Positions 47,366 to 58,129 of a DNA stretch of 64,000 bases are shown piece by piece. The DNA comes from Chondrosia reniformis. Lineage: Eukaryota; Porifera; Demospongiae; Chondrillida; Chondrillidae. The position numbers were made by a program, and so were the translations under genes. The notes beneath the pieces are model-generated. The model did not search any database. It saw nothing but the letters and a program-made list of their open reading frames with translations, and had not been told where the DNA came from. Within the stretch, counting starts at the first letter, position 1, and the number at the start of each line of letters is the position of its first letter. The stretch covers positions 6,710,501 through 6,774,500 of the forward strand of contig OX359189.1 of assembly GCA_947172415.1 (NCBI GenBank), in the 5' to 3' direction.

Positions 47366-47474
47366 AAAAATCTAAGATACCATTTTCCTACATGCTATGC
47401 CTATTCTGTAAAAGAGCCTATAGGAGAACTAAACCTGAAGAGAGCTTTGGATGAAGATACAGTAGTAGTACATG
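47366..47474 (+). repeat. CATG-flanked dispersed element, short copy
   Basis: Begins after CATG (47362-47365) with aaaaatctaagataccattt, runs to gctttggatgaagatacag and ends at CATG (47471-47474). It lacks the second half present at 58385-58622. Confidence 0.65.
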
Positions 47475-47509
47475 TACAGTATTAGCATGTAGTTCTACAA
47501 GTACTAAAT

Positions 47510-48215
47510 ATACAGACATACATTGCAGCAAGTGAAATCTAAATATCTTAGACCAGCAGAACCAAGGGAATTGCATGTTGGTACTAAACAGTACAAGGAA
47601 ATATGTAGCTTACTCAGACACATTCCATGTTGTAATAAAGATTACACATTACAACATACTATAAAGACAGTATTACATTTGTGAATGGATGGAATAAAAG
47701 AGTTAATCATTGTCTTATTTGCTATAATGGATATAGGTTGTCATGGAAACTTTACCTAATTAAACATTTTAGGTGCTTGATACATGTACAAATTTCTATG
47801 ATGAAATTATAGTTACAGTTGCAGAAGGCAAACTTGTAGCATCTACATAACTTCATAGAAACTAAATTACTATTAGTGAAGTGATACAGTATAGAAATCA
47901 CAAATCATGGACGTATATTGAAAGACAGGCAAGTCTTCAAAATCTAAATCTCTTTATACTTACAAGGTGTCCATGAGGTGTGTTACAAAGTATTAGCTTC
48001 ACAAACCTGCTTTATAAGAGTTATTAGCTACACAAATGAGTTATGGTACCATTAAATTAGACTTGTTGCCAGGACACTGGTTGCTATGGAAATGCTTTGT
48101 TACAGATAAAAACTGGGCTGTAGAACAGATAACAAAATGTACATTTTCACTTAACTATTTATTTAAGACAGACTTGAATGATTCCAAAACTATAAATTTC
48201 GAAGTGAACAAGGAA
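47510..48215. repeat. Dispersed duplicated unit, copy 2
   Basis: Second copy of the unit at 46056-46600, with substitutions and small indels spread along its length. Confidence 0.6.
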
Positions 48216-51200
48216 TAGTAAAATTTACTAATGGTATTGAAAGTTAATATTATAAAAAAAGTTTTGCCTTCAAATAACAAACACCTGATTCATAGACAAC
48301 TATAAGAACAATTCTTATCATTCTAGTCAGACTTGAGGGACATTTAAGAACAAAAAGTTCATACAACCAATCAAGTTACAAATTACCAAGGTTACACTTA
48401 AATAACAAGATTACCATAGAAACAGCTGCAATCCATGTAATCAATTTAGGCTGCAACTGAACAATTAGAACATTAACTTAGCTGGTAGTACAATGTCTTG
48501 ATGAAAACTTTATAAAGTACAAATGAAGTTTATTAAGAGCATGAATAATTCCCATGTAACTTTGAAGCTGTCTATAGTACATATTAGCTTTTTTAAGAAC
48601 ATGCATGATTCCTAAGTACCAAAACCTCACAGAGCTGTGCATTTAGCATCTCCCATGTCCATTTATTTGTCACTTTCTTAGTCAAACTTGTCATCTGAGG
48701 TAATGTTCAGTGCATTCTGATAAGTCCTACGCTAAGTACAAACATTTTGAACAGTCTACAAATCACATGACGTAAAGATGCCGTTTAAATGTATGCTAAT
48801 CATAACATTATAACTTAAATAAAAAAGAAACATTATAGACTTAATTTTAAAGTAGCCATATACTTTGTCTGATTCTCTAAGCAAGATGACCTACCAATGA
48901 GTGTAGTTTAGGCATGGACAACGTCTCAAACTAGGGGCAATTTGAGCAACGGCCATTTTGGATTCGCAAATTGATTGAGCAATAGTACGAAAATTAATTG
49001 AGAGACGAAACACAATATAGCATATAATATTAATAAGTGATCTTGTCTTGTGCATGGACCATGCCTATTGATATGTCGATTCATGTGCTTGCAAGAGCTT
49101 GTGAAATATCATAAACGATCACTGCTGAAATAATCAAAGGTTCATTAAGATACTGAAATAATCAGAAGTTCATTTAGAGATACTGATAGCTTGTTTATTA
49201 ATTAAGCATTTGATTTCTATTCATGGGGTCACTGTACATTTTATGATTTGCTTCGCTGGATAGTCATGAATGATTTTTAGTTGAAAATCAATAACAATAA
49301 CAACTTGCTGAATAGGCCGGGTTATGTTCTACATGTTGTCTATTGTTCTCGAACATGACCTCCAAAACAATAAGCAAAATTTTAATTCCACGATTTTCCG
49401 CCAAGTTCACGATATTTCCCGCCGACAATTTCTAATAAATGGGCAAGGAAATTTTCAGTCTTTGGCCTCCGGGCTATCAACTCTGGAGGTCTACTTTGGT
49501 GTGGATCGATGCGCCAACCGTGGTAGGAGCACGACCATGGTACCATGCGACAAAGGGTCATCGGTGTTCGTATAGTGGGGTGGTCTCTCCACCTATGGGT
49601 TAGTGCCTGGAGATGTATCTCACTATTAATCCTGCTTGTGTGTTAAATTGGCACTTGCGGATTCTTGCTATACGACCCGTACCTGGAGGAGCGTGGGTCC
49701 AGTGCCACTACGTAGTCGGTCAGGAACCCCTGTTGTAGGCTGCAGCTTCAGGTTGGTTTGGATGGCATTTGCATTTGAATTTGTATTCAGTTCTCCTATC
49801 CATGCATCAATGCAGTATTTCATTGTATTTTGATGTATTTTCAATTCTTTTCTTATAGTTCATTGAACTGATGGGTCCCTACTCTAAAGCGCCTGGCCGA
49901 TCCCAATGAGCTAAAGTCTGTGTACAGTGTTCCCAAGCTACGTTGTGTGCACATGATGATTCTCATTGGTGGGAGTTTGTGGTCCGCCAGGGTCGGGCTT
50001 GTTCTGTTCGTAGCATGGCAGGGCAAGTCTAGTAACTGGTCATAGGTCGGTCAGGTACGCCGGATCGCTCCCGTGCAACTTCTCTTACGACGCAAGTAGT
50101 GGAAGTGTCAAACAGAGTTGAGAAACCGGAGGCCATTTGGGGCACGAAGTACTTCTACCTCCTCGTGGTGTGCCCTGGGGTCACCTTTACTCTCAGTAAA
50201 GTGATGCGAAATGAAGTACAGTAACTGCAACACCGTTCCAGTAACACTCAAAAGGAGAAGAAACAGCATGGTCTCTGTACAACCATGAAGAACTTGTTTA
50301 AGAACTACAGTTTTTGAACATTTTTTTAATTTAAAACCATGTACATGTATATATCAGAATTGTCAAGCAAAATGATCATTGTGCAATGGTTAAATACAAT
50401 CCCAATTGTCGATAATGATGAATTCATAATGAGATTAGTATAATAAGATAACAGAGCTCATAGCAAATGTGTTTAATACATCTATCAGCATTCAGTATAC
50501 TCTTGTAAATTATTGCATAACAAGTATTAAAAAACTCTAAAGAGCGCCCCATGTTCCTTATATCGCAGCAAACGTTGCAGGATATAATAATCGTATTGTA
50601 AAAAAGAAAGTATATGTAACGAAAAAGAAAAAAATGGAACAAGGAAAAAAGGAAAAAATTATTGCATATTTGCAAATATTACGGCACGGACACAGACATG
50701 TTTTAAGTATATAAAGAGGAAAAAAGGAGGAAAGTAAACGAAAAAGAAAAAAGAAAGATGTGCATTCTGCATGATATGTACTCCAGAGAATAAGAAAAGA
50801 GGGGTAGTGTACTAAGTCCCTTGCAAGGACTGTGAGATGAAGAGGACTCTTAGGGTGAGACTTGAGGAGCAAAAACAGACAGGTGATCCTAACAATGGCA
50901 TTGCCACGAAACTCTCAGCATGGATTGATGGGTGCTAGAGTTAAGAGTAGCACACCTAAGTACTGGCAGAAAAGAATCAGTAGAGTGCATGTGTGCAATG
51001 CAGTTGGTGAGTTGGCTTTTAATCCCAATATATATATATTGAACAATCATGCAGGTTTAACAAAATTGTATAGTATTATAGAACATGGACAAGGGATTTG
51101 TCTCAGTCTTCATGATAACGGTTATATATATGTATGCATTGTATTATATAGAAATATTTGGTATATATACGTTTACAGCATGATTAAGTTCATATACATA

Positions 51201-53414
51201 GTTATTGAAGACAATATCATCTATTTCAGTAAGTAATTATAAAGTAAAATTTTATAATGCTTTATATACACAAAACATCCAACTTGACACTTTTTATATA
51301 TGCTTATTAAGTTCTCCATGCAGGTGTTTGCTCCAGTCCAGCCAAACGTTAACGTTGATGACTTTAATAATTATGACAGTATGTGAGGGTGTTTACGTGT
51401 AATATGATAGCACTAATTGGAACCCTGTAAATTGTACACACATTCCAACTGGCAGACCTAAAGCCAGTTGGAATGTTATATAGTCAGTTAGTCATAGTTT
51501 AAAACATTCCCTTAGTAAGTAATAAATTTCTTTTAATAATTCCAACACAATTGTCAGGTCTACGTATATTGGTATCAATGTAAAGATAGACCATTAGAAA
51601 GAATTTAGATGATAAGGGTTTCTTCTAAATAGAAAGAACTTGTTTACTTAAAAACAGAGAAATTTTGTTTGTTGAGTTCATAATAATAATATTGTAATAA
51701 TGTAATTGCTGAAGAAGACCTCCGGGTTGAAACGTTTATTTCTGTGAAAAAATTGTGTTGCTGAGTCTCATTATTCCAATATTATTATATATCAGAGTAC
51801 AGTAGTACAGTATATAGGAATGGCCAAAAATTTAAAATACATGGCCACCCTATGTATTATCAATAAATAAACTATACTTGTAAATGCATTCGAAGTGATC
51901 CTACCTAAGTAATGAAATTTTGTATTATGCATCCATGTAACCTGGCAGTTATAAAAGTTTTAAACAACTTTCCTGCTGTCTATATTGAAACTTGCACATA
52001 TATAATGGTGATCATAATAAGGCCTTGGCCTTTTATGTCCTTAAAATGTGCAAGTTACCAAATGGTCTCTAATCCAGTCAATTATGTACCAATGTTAAAA
52101 CTGTCAATATTCCTTGCTCTGATCACTCTCAAGGCAAATCAAGTCTTCTGTATCGTTATTTACTGAGACCCCTATAAGACTGGAATTTTTCTTTGTTATA
52201 TACCATCAAGATGCATCATCCTCAGTCTATATACTATGATGTAAAAAGATAATTGGTAGGCCATACATGGGTTCTAGCGCTTATATAATCATATTTATAA
52301 TAAATTTCATTGCAAGGATATCGATATACTATTTTCCTACAGCATGCATATAGTTTTAACAACTTGCAATGCAAACTCCAGACGTCAGGCCTACAGCCTG
52401 TTATCTGATCCTTCACAATTTAGAGTTACATATAATTGGAGAGTGTGAATTCTTAACTTGTCCCAAATATTCCTGTGTAATATTATATGCATGCCTTCTG
52501 TTGCCATGTAAGTCTTAAGCTTTACACACATAACTTATACATACGTAGCTATAGTTTACAAAAATGAAGACTGTTTTAAGAATTAAGCCTTATGTCATAT
52601 TTTTATACCTAAGATACAGAATATATGGTGTTAGAGAAGTTGGTGTGAGATGCTGTGATAATAAAAATTGACACTGAAGTTAAAATGTGTATATAAATCC
52701 TTTTTCTTCATTTAGATTCCTATATTATGCTATATAATATATATACATATACATATCTAATATATACTTTGAATTATATATATACATATATATATGTATA
52801 TGATAGAAATTCTGGCCCTCTGACTTTGACTAGATATACATATATATATACAGTAATATTAACCTTAAAGATATGAGTGCATGTTTGCTATATATCTTTT
52901 TATTCTTTATCACTGCTTATATATAAGAAAATTATAAATTATATAGGTGGATATATTTTTCCATGGGCTCTTGCATAAATTTCAATCCTCTAGTCAGAAG
53001 GCCAGGAGTTCTATTAATTTTTAACTTTTACCTAATAGCAATATATATAGCTAATTCAATTGTCTTGCACATAGCTAAGGTATATATAGTCTATTACGCA
53101 GTGGAACATAAATATTATACCCTCGGCTATCTGCTTAATTACATAACCTCTTATTGAGCAGGTAGTCTACTACATTTGCAGTACCCGACAAAATATATGA
53201 ATATACACTTTTGGAATACGGAGCGTTTTGCATTGCAATCGCAATACTTGTATAATCACAAATGAAATGCAATTCGCCATTTCTGCAAAAATGTCTAGCC
53301 TTGCAAAGCATGCATGTCCATAGAGGGCGGCACAGCACGTGAACTTATTTAAATAGCTCAAGCCTGCTAAAAGCCAATTGCAACAGCTAGCGATAAAGCT
53401 CAATATGCATACCT
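48216..53414. other. Gene-poor region with a compositionally distinct island
   Basis: No convincing gene. About 49300-50260 is clearly richer in G and C than its surroundings, with no long ORF or domain, and may be a mobile-element remnant. About 50570-50760 is very A-rich. A frame at 51324-51380 (VFAPVQPNVNVDDFNNYD) lies between a plausible acceptor (ctccatgcag) and donor (gtatgtg), but no partner exon was found. A hammerhead-like element lies at 51685-51786. From about 52230 onward the sequence is the 5' flank shared by the two sushi genes. Confidence 0.5.
51685..51786 (+). ncRNA. Hammerhead-ribozyme-like element, copy 3
   Basis: Arms aataatattgtaataatg (51685-51702) and cattattccaatattatt (51769-51786) are complementary at all but one position. 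Between them, core 51709-51737 reads CTGAAGA, A, GACC-TCCG-GGTT, GAAA, CGTTT. The G-U pair in stem II keeps the helix. A related stretch (aaattttgtttgttgagttca just before the left arm, aaattgtgttgctgagtctca just before the right arm) is a direct repeat, so the unit may once have been a tandem dimer. Confidence 0.55.
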
Positions 53415-55160
53415 ATGCAAAGGCAAAAAGATTTTATTTATTTCTGGATCTACTTCCTTTGTCTTGCCCAGCAAGGTGACGTGTGCAATGGTTAAGGTTT
53501 GTTAAAAAAGCAAACCTGTACATGTGCTTATATGACATTTCGACCCGATTTTTGCTAAATGATCATGATTATCGGCGTGAAGAATATTTATAATTATTTT
53601 AACATATATATCGCAATAATGTTCCTTTCCGTATAGCTTGTCCATCAGATACGATTGACCATGGAGTTAGCTCATTTACTGGTACCAATGATGGTGATTA
53701 TATAGTTTGGAGATGTGAATATGGATACCACTTGGTCGGAGATGCTATAGGAATCTGCAATGATGTGTCCGTGACCTTTATATGGATATACCTCAATTCA
53801 GCTCCTACTTGTATACGTAGGTATCATGTTTTCCACAATGTATTAATAATATGACATGCGGTTTAATTATCCGCCCTAAATATATCCTTTCAAATATAAA
53901 TACAGTATTTGGAAAAATAAATTATGTGCATAATAATAAATAGTGGGGGAATGCGTGTGTATTAATCTTATATACACATACGCGTATATCATACTATTTA
54001 TCTACCTATAGGATATATATATTAACATAATATATATAGCCTAAGGACAGATGGTATAGTCTTCAGCTATTAATTTATCTTATCAGGAATTAATATTTTG
54101 CATATTATATAAATAATTCTGTTAGTAGTAAGTGTAGAATTTTATAACATGTAGTGATTCCATAAAGATTATGGCAATTTGTTAATTAACTATTAGCAAA
54201 TTGCCATACATTTCTTCAAACTTGCCCATTAGCTACAAATGTAAATTTATAAATTCATCCCTTGTGCAGATTTCCCTGTTATTATCATTTAATTATATTC
54301 AATACTTAAAAATAACATTTATGACTTTTGTTCAGAAATTACCTGTGATGATGCGGAAATTACAGACACAACCAATGTTGACGCATGATTCTTGGGACCA
54401 TAGCAACATACTCTTGTGCTGAAGGCTACACAGGAGACACCCAACACAGGATCTGTGTACACAATGGAGATGAAGCTATCACTTATGGCACATGGACAAC
54501 TGAAAATATTCCTACATGTACAAGTGAGATCTGTGATATATTTTAAACAATTAGGAATAATGTCTCTCTCCTTTTCATGTGCATAGCCATAATTAATCAA
54601 ATGTAGGTGTACACAAATGAGCATGCATTATATAATATGAATGACTGGGTCAATTGGCTTAGAAAATAAGATAAATTACCATAAAAGATGGTGACATATA
54701 CATGAGAACTTTAGAGTTTTTTTCCAGATCCTGGTACATATGTTTTCTTTTCATGTGACTAGCTAACTAAAGCCAGGCCAGGCGGTTTTCGTCATATTCA
54801 GTCAACAAAAATCTAGCTTGTGTTCCATAAAAAGTACAGAAACAAGAAAGGTTTGTTACACAGTGAAGTATTAGCTGTATATAGATGGTGCAACATGGTG
54901 CACAGCTAATGCTTCACTGTGTAACATCCCTGTACTTTTTGTGCCATCCCTACATCTTCACTATGTTTGTAGAATTATTTTAATGTTTCTAGTTTCTATG
55001 GGGAAGGTTGCATAACAATAATAGAATGCAGGCCTGGGCATTCACAGCATTATTATTCTGGTATTGCAATGGCATAGCTTAAGGGCAGTGTTGTTGCTAT
55101 AATTATTATATATTATTGAGAACATAGGACAATATTTGCCTTTCGTGCATATATATATAT
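52230..55160. repeat. Segmental duplication, copy 1 (5' half of sushi gene 1)
   Basis: Matches about 58130-61270 in order: 5' flank, signal-peptide exon, two sushi exons and the following intron (ggcatag.ttaagggcagtgttgttgct in both). The copies differ by small indels, a 238-bp element insertion at 58385 in copy 2 and a MITE at 54833 in copy 1. Confidence 0.85.
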
Positions 55161-56876
55161 ACCAGGATAGAGTTGGCAAACTGCTAATATTAGTCCTCCA
55201 CAATTTATATTAGTGTATTGATGGCAAATTTGAAGGATTAAATTATGATAGATAAGTGTTAAGCAAGTATTATATAGCACTTCTTGGCTCGAAAATCATT
55301 CAATTATATGAACAATGCAAGCAAATTCATTAATGAAGGATCCTAAATCTAATCAGACCTATTTAGTAGATCTTCTAACTTCACAAGAGTTCAATCATAT
55401 GAGGATCAGCCAAGAGACTGTTAACTAAGGTTGACAAGAACAAGATCTGATTCTGGAAACTTAAAAAAGTTCCCTCATTTAGACTTAGACAAATTTATAT
55501 CACAGTAGCTCTTTCGCTATATTCTATTCCATCATATTTGCATGTGCATGTAGTTTACTAGGAAAAGCAACAAACAAACCAGACTTATCTATATGTGTTT
55601 GCAAATTAATTGTTATGTGCATGTGATACTAGTACTGTTGTTGCACACTTCAGCTTTCTAAAGTTACAGTATAATACATTTTACACATTCTTGTGTCTAC
55701 TGGGTACAGCTGACTCCTCTCTGTACATTTAGCAAGGCCCGTCCATCAATCATTTCAGGAAGCATGCATGTTACCTTCTCTGTACAGCTTGATCTTCTCT
55801 CTCCCTCCCCCGTCCCCTTGACTAATGTACAAGTGTTACATCACTAACAAGTAATTAAATATTTATTTGCAATGTGTATTTCATTTCCCATATACACTTA
55901 GTTGTTGACTGTGGAAATCCTCCTGGCCTAACTAACGGATTTGCTAATCCAGGAGCGACTACTTATCTAAGTGTAAGGAGCTATACCTGTAATGGAGGCT
56001 ATACAAACGTAGGAGAAACACAAAATAGAACCTGTCTAGTAAATGGACAATGGAGTGAAAGTGATGTAACCTGTGTCCGTAAGTTATTCACTATTTCCTG
56101 TTTACTAAGAATTTAGTTTTGACCTTTCCTCTCCAATGGTAAAATGTTTGAGTAACAGAAAATGTGTTGTATGGCTTCTGAGACTTTGAATTCTGTCCAA
56201 GGGTGTTATATATGTATGAGAACAATTAGGTATACATGTAAGGCTTATAAGCTATACAGCTAGCCTGGAAAGGGAGATAATGTTTGGTATGTATGTAATT
56301 TTTGTGGCATTATGAATTTTTAAATTATCCACATCCATATGTAGTTTTGAAGTTTACACATGTTTCAAACAATCTTTGCTGAAGTTTACAAGAGATAGAA
56401 ACTAAAACTGAGTAAATTACGGGCAGATATTTAGAATTTGGGAAAGATCATAAGATAATTATTTCACTTATGGTTAACTATAGCACCAAATATACGTATA
56501 TAGTATGTGACATATCCTAGTCATATATTATTTCAGAGTACTATGTAAAATAAATAGAATGTTAATGCTAGGTATATACTATATAGCTATCTCTATATTT
56601 ATTATTCAACAACTACGTACAGGTCCTGAATCAGCTTTAACTGAAGTTGCAAAGATAGCAATAGCTGTAACAGTATCAGTAGTATTGTCAGTTATCTCAA
56701 CAGCTGTCATCACAATTACATTGATATATTTCTGTTGCATAAAGAAGAAGAATAACAAAAGTTCATCAAAAGATCTCAATGCTGAAGTAGTTGACAAGTG
56801 TATAATCAATAAACAGTCTGAAGGTGTACAACTGCAACAGTCACCAGCTTATGGTGTACTTACTACTGAAAACTAA
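53415..56876 (+). CDS. Sushi (CCP) domain receptor 1, membrane-anchored, one exon frameshifted
   Basis: Exons 53415-53475 (signal peptide IYFWIYFLCLA), 53637-53816 (sushi 1: CPSDTIDHG...RCEYGYHL...PTC), 54336-54523 (sushi 2, broken), 55902-56078 (sushi 3: DCGNPPGLTNG...YTCNGGYT...GQWSESDVTC) and 56623-56876 (membrane helix about AIAVTVSVVLSVISTAVITI, basic KKKNNK, tail ending TTEN). All introns are phase 1. Sushi 2 lacks 19 bases present in the paralogous exon at 60155-60361, which brings in a TGA. Since each exon is symmetric, skipping it would keep the frame and leave a 223-residue, two-sushi receptor. The tail has an SPAYGVL motif (YxxL type). Sushi domains serve in complement control and adhesion; the role here is unknown. 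Confidence 0.78.
54833..54953. mobile_element. MITE with GTAGGGATGG ends, copy 2
   Basis: Right end gtgccatccctac (54941-54953) equals the inverted left end of the element at 27657. Inner arms aaaaagtacag and ctgtactttt, and ttacacagtgaag and cttcactgtgtaa, are complementary. It is absent at the matching place of the duplicated copy near 61.1 kb, so it was inserted after that duplication or lost from the other copy. The left end is worn. Confidence 0.65.
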
Positions 56877-57114
56877 AGTTATTATTTTAAGTGGCAGATA
56901 CTATTACTAAATGAACACAATTGCATGTGCTCACAGAGTGTGAATATATTATTATTATTATTTCTTTATGTATAGCTAAGTCACAGCAATGTTTATTTTA
57001 CATGGAGATTTGTGTGACATTTTCCGATGTAGCATAATATATATATATATAAACAGCCCAGTTTGAATAGGCATAATTATGTATATAGTCTTATAAGGAG
57101 TGGAACCACTAATA

Positions 57115-57172
57115 TAAATGAAAGATTAAGGTTTAAAGACTTTAAATGAAAGATTAAGGTTTAAAGACTTGT
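57115..57172. repeat. 28-bp tandem duplication
   Basis: aaatgaaagattaaggttta followed by aagact occurs twice in a row. Confidence 0.85.
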
Positions 57173-57778
57173 TTACTTAATATTATATAATTAATTGGGC
57201 CTTTTTTTAATGTAGTCCCTTTATTATACATGTATAAACAAAACTAAAGTACAGCATTATAGTATTATAGATATAATAGATTTGTGAACATCTCCTGGTT
57301 CACAAACATGAACTTGCATATATCTATACCAAACAAATAGACGGACCAGACAATGCTTTGATGCATTTTTATACAGTTACATGTGTCACGATAGAGGCCA
57401 AGGCTACATGTAACCTTTTTCAGGCAGGCCTAGGGCCTCAAGAGAGTCAATAACAAAGGTCATAGGAGTTTGTACACTACAAATGTGCCCTGCAACAATA
57501 TGGATAAGTATCCTTAAAATTATAAGGAATGATAAAAAAAGTTTAGTTAATTATTCCCTACCGGTGCAATCTGCAAATTATGTATAGATGCTCCAGACAC
57601 CCCTCAAAAATTATTTTTTGGTGTCAGAATATTAACAATACGTTATATAGGAAAATGTAGACTAAAGGCTGGAGTCAGTGTATAAAGTGGTACAACTTAT
57701 CAACTGAAGTCCTAAATGCCATATGTTACTGGCCAAAAGGGCGGAACCGAGATAGGAATCCTGCAGAATCTCCCCCCT

Positions 57779-57871
57779 AGCCACTCAAAGAGATGGTTGA
57801 ACCATATAAACAGCGGTTTCATCCTTATTAGGACTCATCAATCTGGCATACAGTGGATGTTTTGAGTGGCT
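57779..57871. repeat. Inverted repeat, possible small element
   Basis: agccactcaaa (57779-57789) and tttgagtggct (57861-57871) are exact complements. The inner sequence shows no further pairing that I can see. Confidence 0.4.
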
Positions 57872-57967
57872 ATGTATATGCTGATAAGTACTCCATGATG
57901 ATCTTACCTTTGTAATGTATATACAGTACAAGTTACATATAAATATACAGTATATACGTATGTATTA

Positions 57968-58037
57968 TATGTATAGTCTGGGGGCAGGTGTTGGTGGTAG
58001 TGGGGTATGTATGTATAGTCTGGGGGCAGGTGTCGAT
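57968..58037. repeat. 42-bp tandem duplication
   Basis: gtatagtctgggggcaggtg occurs at 57971 and 58013, followed by similar t.g.tggta text. Confidence 0.75.
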
Positions 58038-58129
58038 GGTATCACTCTTCTTTCTTTATTGCCCTGGAGATGAGCCCTGGCCATACCATTGTGCCTTTGC
58101 TTGTAAACTTCAAGGCAGATACAGTATAC

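Noticed and set aside
49324-49833. ORFs in the GC-rich island
   Set aside because: Higher GC lengthens chance ORFs. The frames are not linked and show no domain.
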